This document shows positions 43,887-56,467 of a stretch of DNA of 64,000 bases, piece after piece. A program made the translations under genes and the position numbers. The stretch covers positions 29,649 to 93,648 of the forward strand of contig JACKQL020000150.1 of assembly GCA_018296165.2 (NCBI GenBank). The letters are read 5' to 3'. Under the pieces are notes generated by a model that was given only the letters and a program-made list of their open reading frames with translations, searched no databases and was not told the origin of the DNA. The first letter of the stretch is position 1. Each line of letters begins with the position of its first letter. Source of the DNA: Termitomyces sp. T153. Lineage: Eukaryota; Basidiomycota; Agaricomycetes; Agaricales; Lyophyllaceae.

Positions 43887-45507
43887 ATGTCATCTTCCAC
43901 TTACTCTCCAATGTCATCAGTACAGTTCCCATTGCAGTCCACATCTCCTGCCCCCTCCTCTTTAGGAGAGTCCAAGTCTTGTTGTGGCCATTGATGTGTC
44001 AAGGCCATGTATCATAGTTATGAGTGCTAGTCTATTTTTTTTTGCATTCTATTATGGTGATTGATTTTGACAGAGTTGTCCACCACAGTGACTGGCCTGT
44101 CTGGGTCTTCATCCCAAGGTGTGGTTCCGGTGCTGGCAGGGCATCAAATTATGGCTGTTCCAGAGGCATTGCAGGTAGCCCAGGCAGACATCACTTCCAA
44201 GAGGTTTGCGGAGGCAGTGGGGTGAGCGCAGGGTCCCCTGACCCTTGAATGGTGTTAAGCAAAAGCTCCAGTAAGTTTGTAGCATTGTTTGCAGGGTCCA
44301 GAGCTGATCTGATATTCAGTGTGCCCTCTGTGCTCACCGCAATGAGCACTGCAAGTTCGAGGAACCAATGCTGGGTTCCTGTCAAGACACCTTGGTGTGT
44401 GTCCCATGTCACTTGAGACACAAAAAATGTCTAATCTCACTGAGTTGGCATGTGGCCTGTATAGCAGAAGAGCAGGGCTGGGATGTGGAGTAGGTGGCAG
44501 GGCAGTTGCTCAAGGGTTATAAGGGGAGGGTTTCAGGTTGGAGTTTGGGGGTGGAGCATGGAGGTAGCGCAGGGTGGTCAATGAAGGTGGGACCCCCATG
44601 GAGTGGCTGGAGGGAGGGAGCTCTGTTGTTGCAAAACAAGAGGAAACAAAGAGCATCTTCATTACTGAAGGTGGGGCCCAGCAAGTGGCTGTGGGGAGAG
44701 AGGTTGATGGTGGGTCCTCCAGGGCCACATGTCTACTCCCCAGCATCAGGGGCCTTGATGGAAGGGTCTGGTAGGAGTCCCATCCCTTCCCCCATAGTTC
44801 CCAAGATGTTTTGGCAGTGGCAGGTGGAGGCGCTGTCTCAATTGCTGGTGTTGTGCAAGAAGGTCTGAAGGATTATAGAGGACCATGATGGGGTTCAGTG
44901 GGAGTGCAACAAGGCACAGAGGGGTCAGGATCTGGCATGAGGGGAGCTCGAGGAGGCTACATGGATGATCATAGAGGAGTTGCTGGAGGTGCAGAGCTTG
45001 CAGGAATGGCTGGAGCAATTAGAGGTGCAGGCAGAGGTGGGGTGAGAGGGTGCAGAGGCAGAGAGGGCCCAGACAGAGGTGGGAAGGTGGTGGAAGAAGT
45101 AGTTGGCCAACAAGGCAGCCTTGAGGCAAAGGGGAATAATGTGTAAGTCTTTCTGCCCTTTTGCTCCTATGATCTTGCTAACCTGGAGCTGTCTAGACTG
45201 GGTCTGACAGCACTGCATTCTCCTTGATGGTGCATCAGCTACCTTTGCTTTGATACAAGATGGGTTGGCATGGATGCCCAGGGAGCTCCTGCCAAAGTTG
45301 GAGCAGGAGTCCCACCAGATGGGGTGGTTGCTGGTGGGACATCGGCAGAGAAGTGCAGCAGACTTTAGAGCATGGTGGAAGGTGGTGACTAGTGTAGGGG
45401 AGCCATTGCCTAGGCAGCCAGAGGTTCTTGCCATCATGGTCACCCAGATAGAGGTGGATTTGGTCAGGGATGTGGTGCAGAGGTTTACAGAGGAGGAGAG
45501 GAAGTAA
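43887..45507 (+). pseudogene. Antisense Zn2Cys6-like gene of element A3, decayed
   Basis: Runs against pol between pol and the 3' LTR. Exon 1 starts at ATG 43887 (MSSSTYSPMSS). Exon 2 is 44074-44270 (PEALQVAQADITSKRFAEAVG). A 49-nt intron with GTAAGT follows. Exon 3 from 44320 holds CALCAHRNEHC, 15 residues, then CVPCHLRHKKC, and next SLSWHVACIAEEQGWDVE. After that come MVGPPGPHVYSPASGALMEG, a coiled-coil stretch (LEEATWMIIEELLEVQSLQ), an intron near 45143-45197 with GTAAGT and GCTAAC, and a last exon ending VQRFTEEERK. Stops such as TAG for TGG and TGA for CGA or TGG show decay. The intron positions match A4. Confidence 0.75.
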
Positions 45508-45735
45508 AGGGGGCCTTTGGACTCTCAATTTCTTGCTGGCCCACACTCCCTCTTGTTCTATAATTGTATTTGTAGTCGGTGCATGTCCATTTTTTACATT
45601 CCTGCTGAGTGTGAAAGGATTTTAGATTGTGTGAGGGAGAGGGGTAAGTGAAAACATATAGGAGCTACTTGTGGGAGTTGAATCCCTGATGGATCCAGAG
45701 GTGGGAGTTATGCCCACTCATGCCATCTGTAGTTA

Positions 45736-48700
45736 CTAGTCCCAAGAGTTCCAGGGCTTAGTGGGATGTTGTTGATGGAAGTCCTGGAGTTCATCAGGGG
45801 CTCCATTGAGGTTCCTTTGATTTCCAAGTGTTGTCCTCAGGTCTGTGGCCCTTCCAGCAGACCAAGTATTGAAGTTGGCCATGGACCATGTAGGAGTTGA
45901 GGATTTGGTTGACCTTGTAGTGATACTTATTCTTAACTTCAACAGGAGGCGGTCAGCTGGGGCATTGGCTAGGGAATGGGTCCGGAGCATGTCTTTTGAG
46001 GAGTCAGACATGGAACATGGAGTGGAGGCCCTTCAAACCTGGAGGTAAGTCAAGCTTGTATGCATGCATGGAGACCTTTTGGAGGACTTTGAAAGGGCTG
46101 AAATGTTTGTGATAGAGCTTAATGAAGGGCCTCTGGGTCTTGAGATTTTGTTGATCAAGCTAGACCAAGGTGCTGGGGGGCCAGTTGGAGGTGGGATCAC
46201 ATCAGGTGTCAGCATGTTTGGAGTAGGCTTGATTGGCAGTACAGATTTTGTCCCAGAGGAACTGGTGGAGGGACCAGAGATCCTCAGTGACTTTGTGGGC
46301 AATGTGAGAGGGGATATCCTTGAAGGATAACATGAGTCAGAGGTGGTAGCCCTTATTGGCATAGAAAGAGGACACTCCAGTGGCAGAGTGTGGCATGTTG
46401 TTGTGGGTAAACTTGGTGAGGGGGAGTTCTGTGCACTAGTTGTTCTATAAATAGTTAATATAGAGGCAGAGATACTGTTCCAACATCTGGTTTACTTGTT
46501 TGGTTTGTCCATTAGTCTCTGAGTGATAGGCAGTGGAGAGATTGGTTTTGATTTTGAGCACCTTGCATAGCAATTGCCAGAAACAAGATACAAATAGAGG
46601 TCCACAGTTGGAGATGATGTTGTCCAGGAGTCTGTGCTTGAAGAATATGTGTTTGAGGAATAGTTTGGCAAGCTCCAGAGCATTGTCTGTGGTGTGGCAG
46701 GGGATGAAGAGGGCTTGCTTAGTGAGGTGGCAGACAACAATGAGGATTGCATTGAAACCTTTGGAGTCAGGGAGTTTGACAATATGACTAGGGGCATCAG
46801 CCAATGGGGAGGGGCTTTAATAACCTGTGGAGGCAGTGTTGGAGTACCTTAGCCTGGAGACAAGATTTGCAGGCCCTTATGTATCACATGACATCCTTCT
46901 TCATTCCTGGCCAAAAGTAAGTTCAGAAGATGAGTTGAAGGGTCTTACAAATTCCTGAATGTCTCTGGAGCTTGTGGTTGTGGTGTTGCTAGAGTATGTC
47001 AAGGCAAATAGACTTGTGGTCTGGAGCATAAATTTGTCCACTCCAAAGCAGGAGGCAGCAGTCCAGAGACAGCATGAAGGGTTTTTGGCATTTGACTCAT
47101 CAATGGAATTGTTGCTGGGGTCATGCTGGGTGAAGAAAGGGTTCTGGGGTGAGTTTCTGATTTGATGGAGGATTCCTTCTTCATTTAAAATCAGCACAGC
47201 ATGTAGATGTTTGGGGGGGATTACCACTCAATAGTTGAACATGTTCCATTCAGCTTCAAAGGACTTTTTTGGATACACATCAGACCTCTGAGTGAGGGTG
47301 TCAGGCTTTGCACCAAGTTGTCTGGGGTGGTAGTGGATGGTGAAGTTGTACTCTGAGAGAGTTTCAGACCATTGAGCTTGCTGGCAGCTGAGTTGTTTTG
47401 TGGTTGTGAAGTATTGCAGGTTGTTGTGGTTGGAGTAGACTTGGATGCAGTGCAGGGACCCCTTGAGGTAGGCCCACCACTGATGGAAAGCTTTGACAAT
47501 CACAAGGAGTTCCTTGTTGTAGATGTCATAGTTGAGCTCCACAGGGATCATCAAATGGGTGTAAAAGGCAATGGGGTGGAGATCCTGGCCTCTGGAGTTG
47601 GACTGGGAGAGTATTCCAGCAATGGTGTAGTCAGAGGCATTGCATTCAAGCACAATCAGCAGGGAGGGGTCAAAATGGTGGAGGACTGGAGTGGAGGTGA
47701 AGGCTTTCTTCAGGAGGAGAAATATGCTTTGGCACTTGCTGTCCCAATCCCAAGGGGTGTCCTTCTGCATGAGTCAGTTGAGGGGTTTGGTGATTCTAGA
47801 GTAGTTGTTGATGAAACAGTGATAAAAGTTAGCAAACCCCAGAAATGATTGTACCTCCTTGACATTCCACAGTGGGGGCTAGTTGAGTATGGCATCGACC
47901 TTGGTGGGGTCCATGCACACACTGTTGGGAGTGACAATGACTCCAAGGTATTTGACCTCTATCATGTGGAAGGAGCATTTTTTGGGTTTGGCATGGAGAT
48001 GGTACTCCCAGAGTCATTCTAAGATGTGGCAGATGTGCTCCAGATGCTCCACTGGCAAATTCAAGTAGATTAGTATGTTGTCCAGGTACACAATAACAAA
48101 AACATTGTTTATGTTGTGGAAGATGTCGTTCATGAAGTACTGGAAAGTGGTAGGGGAGTTAGTCATTCCAAAGGGCATCACAAGGTACTCAAAGAGGCCA
48201 TAGCAGGTGCAAAAGACAGTCTTCCATTCAGGTCCTGGAGCAATCCAGATGTTGTTGTAGCTGGAGCAGAAATCTATCCTTGTGTAGATCTTGCCTCTGT
48301 GGAGGCAGTCAACAAGGTCTCCAATCAGGGAAAGGGGATACCAGTTCTTTTTGGTAACTTTGTTGAGTCCTTGATAATCCACACAAAGTTAGAGTGATCC
48401 GTCCTTCTTCTTGGCAAATAAGACCAGAGCACTGGTGGCGGAAACAAAGGGCATATGAAACTCTTGCCAAGCATGTCATCAAGGTACTCCTTCAGGGCCC
48501 AGAGCTCAATCTTGGACATGTTGTAGATCTTGCCAAATGGAGGTGAGGCACCCTCTTTGAGATTGATCTTATGGTTATAAGAGCAGTGTGGGGGAAGTTC
48601 TTTGGCACTCCCTTCAGAGAACATGTCAGCAAACTCATGATACTCCAGGAGAACTACTTTGTATAGGATCTGCTCTTCTGTTTTGCTCTCTGGCACAGTA

Positions 48701-48861
48701 ATTTCTGTGCAGAAGTGTTTCTTGAATAGGGCTGGTGCAATTTGCAACTGGAAGGTGGGGGTGCTGTCTTGTAGAAGGTGTGCAAAGGGGATGGCACTGA
48801 TGATTTTAATGTTGAGGCTTCTGGAGTTGATAGGGTTGGGCAATGGGGCAGCAGCAGTCAA
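45736..48861 (-). pseudogene. pol: RT-RNase H-integrase-chromodomain region of A3
   Basis: Read from 48861 down: the RT part has VYLDNILIY near 48070, a YLDD changed to YLDN. RNase H is at about 47700-47230 (FDPSLLIVLECNASDYTIAG). The integrase finger is near 46900-47000 and the core at about 46800-46445 (AYHSETNGQTKQ). The chromodomain is at about 45960-45800 ([14 protein letters not shown]). Interruptions are fewer than in A2, but stops and shifts occur in each domain. Position and order match A2. Confidence 0.9.
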
Positions 48862-49095
48862 GTCCAGAGTGGTGGCAGAGTTGGTTGGAGGAGTTGAGCA
48901 TCACTGGTTGGAGTACCATGGGCCTTGATATTGATTCCAAGATATGTTGGAAGGCAGCCATCATGATTTGGTTAGGGGTGACTGGGGCAGGGTTGCATTT
49001 TCTTTGCCATCAGAATTGCTGTTGGGGGTTAAGGGGTTCTGGATTGCTCCAGAAGTGCTGGTGCCAGGGTTGGAGACATTGGAGTCTGAGATAGA

Positions 49096-49773
49096 CTAGA
49101 GGTGGAGGGGGATATTGGCTGCTAAACTTGCTTCAGGGCCTGGAAATTGCATGGTGAGGTTCTTCCAGTTGATGTTGGGGTTGATGTCTTGCAGCCATGA
49201 AAGTCCAAGCACAATCGGAGTCAATGGAGGTGGTTGGGTGATGAGGAGCCAGGCCTGAAACTGCAGGTCATTGTTGAGAGTGAGGGTGTTGTTGTGGTAT
49301 TGAGTGATTCCTGTCATGGTGGGGCTTCTGTTAAAGAGTTGGAGCTCAAGAGATTTATTGAGATCATTGCATCAGAGGTTGAGTTGACTGCTGACAAAGG
49401 TACCAGAGGTGCCACTGTCAATGAGGGTGGGGAGTACCTTGGGCAAGCTGTCAAGTCTGACATTGATGACAAACAACTGTGTGAACCTGGAGTGGAGCTG
49501 CAGAGGAGTCTGGAGGTGGTTGATCATGGTCTTAGAGTTCTTAGAAGAGGGTGAGACATTGAAGGGTACCAGTCCAGAGTTAGTGGGATTGTCCTGGTCA
49601 AGGCAGAGAGTGAGGCTAGGCCAGTCAATGCAGGGGTTGGTGGAGTGGAGCCATGAGAAGCCTAAGACAATGAGGGTGGAGGGGTGTAGTTTAGTGACAA
49701 GCAGCCAGAGTTCTTGCTGTCATCTGTTGGCAAAGGTCATGGTCATTCTCAGGCAGTGTGTGATGTCTCCAGC
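49096..49773 (-). pseudogene. Protease pair of element A3, first module cut by G
   Basis: Module 2 (about 49540-49100) has a LIDSGTSGTFVSS-like motif and LGLSWLQDINPNINW. Module 1 is present only in its C-terminal part, up to 49773, where element G begins. About 390 bp that A1 has at this point (778-1165 in A1) are missing here. Confidence 0.75.
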
Positions 49774-50123
49774 TGTAAGGGCAACCTCTGGAGCAATGGA
49801 TTGGAGTCACACAGCTAGCAGAGGGGAATCCAAAGTATATTAGCAGAGTAGACAATGATACAAATCAGTAACTAATCACCTAGCAGAGGGGAATTCAAAG
49901 AGAACAAGTCTAAGAATCCATATTGCTTGGCACAGTGCATCAGTGGGCAGCAGAGGCATGGGAACTACTGTACAGGTGACTAGAGCTACTCCTAACCCTA
50001 GGGCAATGGTTGCTGAGGTAATGTGGAGATCTCTGAAGTTCTGAAAAGAGCCCCAGAAACATCAAACAAGCTGCAGAGGTGCTGGAACCAGTCATGGAGG
50101 TTGGAAATAGAAGTCCCCTGACA
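49774..50123 (-). repeat. 3' LTR of element G
   Basis: 350 bp, on the plus strand starting TGTAAGGG and ending CCCTGACA. The inner side has the purine tract CTAGAGGAGGGGTGA on the minus strand. Confidence 0.78.
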
Positions 50124-50224
50124 TCACCCCTCCTCTAGTGTGCAGTGTCTCAATGTGCAGGGTGGAAGAAGTCCCTGATTGCTTGGTCCACTGGCAAGAT
50201 AGGGTAGATTCCTCATATGGTGCA

Positions 50225-53200
50225 TGGCATGTCTAGATGTCTCCAGTGGAACTCCTTAATAAGTCTGGGGGCATGTACATTCTCCCATGGCTCCCAGGAG
50301 ATATCCTTGATTCCATAGCCTTTCCACTTCACCTTGTACTGTAGTCATCTCCAGAATAAATGGCTGTCCAGGATTTCTTCCACTTTGTACTCTTTGTTGT
50401 TGTTGACCACCACTGGGGGCAGTGGAGGTGTGGACATTGCCCTGAGATAGGATCTTTAGGGGCTGTGGTAAGTTTGACTACATTGAACACTGGATAAAGC
50501 TGGTGCATCCCTGTGGGGAGTTGGAGTCAATAGGCCAAGGGTCCTACCTGTTGTTCCACTGTGAATGGCCCTAACTGGCAGTGTGACAGCTTCTTTGAGG
50601 GACAGGTGGTTGTAATGTCAGAGGCATCCAGATAGACTCAATCCCCAGGCTGATATCTGCACTCTGGGGTCCTTCCACAGTTGTAGTATTGCACCATGTC
50701 ATCTTTTGCCTTTGCCAGTGCAGCCCGGATCTCTTCTTGTGACCTCTTCATCTGGTCCACAAATTTGTTTACTGCTTCATTTTCTGAGGGTTGGGCCCAG
50801 GGTTCAAAACCCATGCATGGGTGCCATCCAGTGTCAAGGAAGAATGGGGAAAATTGGGTGGATGCATGAACATGGTTATTGTACTGGAATTTGGCATCAG
50901 GGAGGAGTTTGTCCCAGTCATCTTGGCACTTATTGCAGAAGAGACAGAGATACTGTTCCAACTCCTGATTTACATGCTTCGTCTGGCCATTGGACTGTGG
51001 ATGGTAGGCAGTGGTGGTGTGGAGCTTTATTCTGAGCAGTTAGTAGAGCTTGCAGGTGAACTTTGCTACAAACTGCAGTCCCCAATTTAAGACATAGGTG
51101 TTGGAGAGGCCATAAAGCTTCCAGATGTTCCTCTGGTACAGGTTTGCGGCACCCATGGTGGAGCAGGTGGTGTGGGTTGGAATGAAGTGTGATCTCTTGC
51201 CATACAGGTCCACCACTACTATGATCACATCATAACCATGAGCATTGAGGAGCTCTACAATGAAGTCCACAGATGCTATGCTCCATTGTTCCACAGGCAC
51301 TGGTAGTGGGTGTAACTGTCCATAGGGGAGTTGGTGTTGGGGCTTAGTCCAGAGGCAGAGATCACAGGTACTAGTGTAGGACCCAATGTACCAGGACATC
51401 TGGGGCCACCAGTAGTTCTGTGATACTAACTCCAGTTGTCTTCCACTGCCTGGGGTGCCCTGCAATGTGGGAGTCATGGTGATGCTCCACAATTCTCCAA
51501 TAGAGCTCTAGGATGTTGGGGACATAGATACAGTCTTAGAAGGTCAGGATTCTGTCTCAGAGGGCCCATTCATCAGCACAGACCACCTTAACACCAGTAG
51601 CATGCCCCAACTTCAGCATCTGAGTGGCCTGTGCCACAAGCTCCTCCTGTCAACCATCCCTATTACCCTGTTGGATGTCCTGGAGAATGTCTGCCTCTGC
51701 TCCATTGACAAATAGGCCATCTATGGCTCAGATTGCAAATAATTTGGGGTGGAGGAGCACAATGTTACTGTTATCCCCTTCCTCCATTCTGTGGTCTGCT
51801 CTCTGAGACAGGGCATCTGGTTTCCCCATGCTCCGGCCAGGCTTGTGGTGCAAGGAGAAGTTGAAGTTGGCAAGGTAGAGGGACCATTGGGCCTGCCAGT
51901 GATTGAGCTTCTTGGCTGTCTGGAAGTATTCAAGGTTCTTATGATCTGTCCAGACCTCAAACTTGTGCCATGCGCCTTCCAAGAAGTGCCACCACTCCTC
52001 AAATGACCGGATGATGGCCAACATCTCCTTGTCATGAATCTTGTAGTTCCACTCCACTGCATCCAGGCTTTTGGAGTAAAAGGCCACCAGGTGTCACTTT
52101 CCATTCTTCAGAAATTGCTGTGAGAGCACTGCCCTAGTGGCAAAGTCAGAGCTGTTGGCCTCTATGCAGAAGGGAGAGTTGTTATCCAGGAAGAGGAGAA
52201 CAGGTCTGGAAGTCATGGCATACTTAAGAGTGTTGAAGGCTATCTGCTCCGGAGGTCCCCAGCTCCACATAACATCTTTCCCTGTGAGGTTGAACAGTGG
52301 GCAGGCATGATGCAAGAAGTCCTGGATGAATCTCTGGTAGAAGTTTGCAAAACTGAGGAATGCCTGCACCTCCTTCTTGTTCTTAAGCTCTGGCCACTCT
52401 GCCACACCTGCCACCTTCACCAGGTCCATCTCTGCAGTTCCATAGGAGATGATCAGGCTGAGGTACTCAATCTGGGTTTGTTCAAACTCACACTTCTCTG
52501 GCTTGAGGTAGAGCTGGTGCCAGCAGAGGCAATCCAGAATGAGACAAGTGATCCAATGGTGTTCCTCTAGCATTTTGGTGTAGATGAAGATGTTGTCAAG
52601 GTACATGCACACTACACTCTCCACAATGAAGTCCCAGAAGATGTTGTTCATCATAGTCTGGAGAGTGGCTGGGCTGTTGATGAGACCAAAGAACACAATG
52701 AGTGGCTCAAACAATCTCCAGTTGGTCCAGAAGGCTGCCTTCCACTCATCTCCCTCCTGAATGCACACATTGTTGTAATACCACCAGACATCCAGTTTAG
52801 TGAAGTATCATGTGCCCTGGAGGTTGTTGATGAGCTCAGAGATGATGGGAAAGGGTAGCAATTCTTCACTGTTATGGCATTGAGTACCTGATAGTCCTGT
52901 ACCAGTTGGAGAGAGCCATCCTTCTTTTTGATGAAGAAGACTAGAGAAGCCATTGGGGATTTGGACAGACAGATATAACCAGAGTCCAAGTTCTCCTGGA
53001 GGAAGGCATTGAGCTTGTTTTGCTTTCTGGGCACAAGGGGGTAGACCTTATAGTTGGAGGGTGCTGGGTCAGGCATCAGTTTGATAGTGTGGTCCCACCT
53101 CTTGTACTCCAGAAGTGAGTCAAAGGAGGCCTTAGAGAACACATCCTCAAATGCATGCAAGTAGGGGGGTACTACATCCCAGAACTCTTGAGGCATGGCA

Positions 53201-53830
53201 TTGGTGGCAAAGGCCTGGGCCAGCTGCTAGGATGTAGTCTGGCTAGCCCTGATCTCCATAATGGAGGGCAACAGGTGGACAGTGGTAACATAAATCCAAT
53301 CCCCTGCCTCTATTGCTTTATTTGGGAGGTCTAGTTCACATATAACACAGAACTCCTCTCCATGCTCCTCCTCTAGGGCTCCACTGTTGCTCCAATTATC
53401 CTCATAGAGGGCCTCCCTATAAGGGAACAGCAAAGGGGAGAGGGCTGGCATGACATGCTTGGATGGCTGCATGCTCTCAGACTTGGGTCTGTTGCTCTAC
53501 TCTGGCCTCTGTGGTGCAGGCAGAGCACATTCTGGGGCATCTACTCATGGTCACCTCTCCTTTGGTCCAATCGACCTTGGAGTTATGCTCTCAAAGCCAC
53601 ATAAACCCGAGAATCATGTCTTGCCTTCCCAAGCTGGTAACAGCAAATACAGCATGCTCCATGTGGTTCCAATAGCAGAGAACCAGGTCAACCATGGAGC
53701 TAATTGCACTGGCTTTATTGGGTGTTCCATTAATGTTGTAGACAGGAATGGGCTTGGAAAGGGGCTGTGTGGTCAGGCCATGGCATTTGATGAACTCCAA
53801 GTCCAGAAAAAGTCCCATTGCTCTGCTGTC
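50225..53830 (-). pseudogene. pol: Protease and pol relic of element G
   Basis: From right to left: a protease remnant (about 53820-53580: LLDSRAMGLFLDLEFIK, DMILGFMWL); RT (53196-52094; SPMASLVFFIKKKDGSLQLVQD, CMYLDNIFIY near 52610); RNase H (about 52180-51728; WNYKIHDKEMLAIIRSFEEW); an integrase finger and core (51492-51040; ASVDFIVELL, THHH/AYHPQSNGQTK-like region near 51000); and an integrase C-terminal part with a chromodomain (50961-50225; YKVKWKGYGIKDISWEP). Stops and shifts separate these. The protease motif has DSR in place of DSG. This is a classical chromodomain gypsy (chromovirus) layout. Confidence 0.87.
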
Positions 53831-53911
53831 CAGGAGAGCTGCAACTCTGCAGTTTTGCTAGGTGTCCATCATCTCAATCTCCACATTGAGGCACAAGGAA
53901 TGGGCAGACAA

Positions 53912-56435
53912 GCCATGTCCCATCACCTGTTATTTAGGACAACTGTGAATAAAGTGCCCCTGCTCACCACATAAGATGCATACACCCTCCTTCCATTGTT
54001 TCTCCTAAGTTTTCTCCAGTATGTCAACCTACAGCCTATCCCAAATCTTGTTCATGCATAGGGCTTCTTGGTCATTGGTGGAGTCCATGATGTTGTCGTG
54101 ATTGTTGGGGTTGGTGCCCAGGGGCTCTGGGGTCTCGTGGAGGTTGGTGGCATTGAGCTGGGCAGGTGGACATTGTCCCAGGGGTCAATTGGCATTGGAG
54201 GTTCCTCAGCCCAGAGGAAAATGGGGCACAGAGTTGGCAGGGTTGGTGGGGATCAAGGATCAAATGCCATTGGTTGCTCTGGCCTGCCAGTTGGTGTTAC
54301 CAGAGGTGTTCCACAAGGTCCAGGGTGCCATGTTTTTGCTGCTATCTTCCCAGTAGCATTGGTTGACCTGAATAACCAGTGCCTTGTACCTGTCATAGGT
54401 GGTTTGCTTGGGTGTGAGGCAAAGGACATCCTTGATCCATTGAGGCAGAGTGTGATGGAGGGTGAAGTGGAGGGCATTGTAGTTCCATCCAGTTTTGTAG
54501 GCTTCTCATTTAAATTGTATGATGAAAGTTGTGAAGCGTTCATTGTTGCATATTTGGGGGTTGAAGAGATTTTCCTCTGCCTCCACTATGGTGTCAAAGA
54601 TGCCAAACTTACTTGAGAACTCCTGGGTGAAAGTGAGCTAATTGGAGAGTATGGGGTTGTTAGGGTCAAACCAGAATAGTGCTATGTAATAGTCAAAGGT
54701 GTGGGTAAAAGTGAGCCAGTTGGAAGAATGGAGTTGCTTAGATCAAATCAGAGTAGTGCCGTGTAATGGTTGAAGGTGATACCCTGCAAATATGATGCAG
54801 CAAATGCTACTTGTGAGCTCTCAAGTTGGAAGGTAATGGGCTTAGCTTGGAACATAGTTAAACACTGAGTTAGGAAGATGCACCATTTCTGGGGGTTGCA
54901 GCCAGTGAAGGGTTTGGGCTTTTGAATGTCAAGTTTACCTTTCCAAGCCAGTGCATCATGAGTATCATTCTGTGGGTTTTGAGTTTGGGGCAGGGGTCCA
55001 GTGTTGTAGTAGTAATAATAATTGTTTCCATTTCCATATTGGGGGGGGAAGTTGTTCATGGCCAGGCCCCATCCTCCAGGTGGTCTGCCGTTGGGTGGTT
55101 CTCTGCTGGGGAGTTGGCCCGCATTGCCCAGGGGAGGCCCTAGGGCCCATTGAGGGGAAGGAGGTCCTCCAGGGGTGGGGGGTCCAAAGTAATTTGTGTT
55201 AGTGGGAGGGTTAGGCATTGGAATGGGTAGGAGGGAAGGAAAGTTGGTGGGAAAGGGTGGTTTGGATGCTTCAGGGCCCATGGCCTGCCTTGGGGGAACT
55301 GGGACATTGGGATGAGATGGAAGGGCATTAACACAAGGAGTGCAGAGATTGAAGTGGGAAGGTCTGTTCCATAGAGGGCCATTGCATGGAGCAGGCTTGT
55401 TGGTGGAGTTGCTAGGCTTGTTGATGTAGGAAAGAGTCCAGTTATTGTTGTCAATGCACAGAGGCAGTTGTTGGGAGTGGGGTTTGGAGATGGTGGGCTG
55501 ATCCCACATTCAAAAGGTGCTGGAGATGGAGTTGGCTTAGGAAGGGCAGAGAGGGCTAAAGTGTGGGTGGCAGGTTGGTTGAACAATCCCCCTGTGAGGT
55601 TGAGGTTCCTCAAGATGCTGGAGGCTGTGTTGAGTTCTTCTTGCTGGCAGGGGATGGGAGGTGGGGCTTTGCTTCATATTCCAATGGGTCCCTCACATTG
55701 CACATGGAAGGAGCAGGAGGGGTCCAGTGGATCTTTGAAGAGGCAGGGGTTCAGACTAGTGTGGATTTCTTCAACCAATGTGTGGAGCTCGTTTCATAAA
55801 TTAGCATCAATGCCCAGGGTGCCTTGTGTAGTTTCCAGGAGGTTCCCTTGCAGGTAGTGCTCATGAAAGTCAAGGAGTTGATCTGTGCAAACTTCTGTAG
55901 TTGCAGAGGTGTTGGGGTAGCCTAGGTTGATAAGGAGGGTGTGAGCACATCTTGCAAACTCTGCAGAGGAGAGGCAGAGGAAGCAGAGGACCTCATCATG
56001 CTGTTGGATATAGGCTTTGACCCTTTGCTGTCTGGGAAAAGAGGGAACTTGAGTGGAGAATGGCAGACAAGGAGGAGAATAATTATCTGGGTGCTCTGGA
56101 GGGACTAGAGCTGCAGTGAGAGCCAGGTACACATAGTAGTGGGTGGGGGGAAGATAGGTAGAGTTGGGGGTCGCTGCAGAGTATCCTCCAGGATACATGC
56201 AGGGATTGTTACCATTGGTGGGGAATGCTGGAGGGCGGCACCAGCCTGGAGGGATTCCCTGGCTGATGGAGGGTGTGTAGAATGCCTGGTTGGGGTCAGG
56301 AGTCCAGTAGTGAGAGACATACTGATCCATAGGGGGGCCTGGGTAGAACAGGGTGTAGAAATTTTCAGGGACTGGCCGACCATAGATGTTAGTTAGGTAG
56401 CCAGTGGAGTTGTATGCAGAATTATACGCAGACAT
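53912..56435 (-). pseudogene. gag: gag relic of element A3
   Basis: ATG at 56435 (MSAYNSAYNS) opens the longest gag piece of the family (213 codons, to 55794). It continues with a proline/asparagine-rich middle (55613-54965) and the gag core (KPKPFTGCNPQKWCIFLTQ, about 54920-54840). The CCHC knuckle is near 53950-53990 (CILCGEQGHFIHSC, partly decayed). A short duplication lies near 54640-54770, where GTGAGCCAGTTGG-type sequence occurs twice. The 3' end is fused to element G. Confidence 0.85.
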
Positions 56436-56454
56436 TGAAAACAGAGTAAGGGGG

Positions 56455-56467
56455 AGTCTTGATATTA
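56455..56467 (-). other. Self-primer binding site of element A3
   Basis: AGTCTTGATATTA on the plus strand abuts the 5' LTR. It is the exact reverse complement of TAATATCAAGACT at 57020-57032 inside that LTR. Confidence 0.82.

Larger units (their letters stand above)
49774..53911 (-). mobile_element. Truncated Ty3/gypsy element G inside A3
   Basis: It has a 3' LTR (49774-50123) and, on the minus strand, pol and protease, but no 5' LTR and no gag of its own. At about 53911 it joins the A3 gag just after its zinc knuckle. Both the 5' part of G and about 390 bp of A3 are absent, so a deletion or recombination followed insertion. The right boundary is accurate only to about 20 bp. G is a different family from A by LTR and pol sequence. 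Confidence 0.8.
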
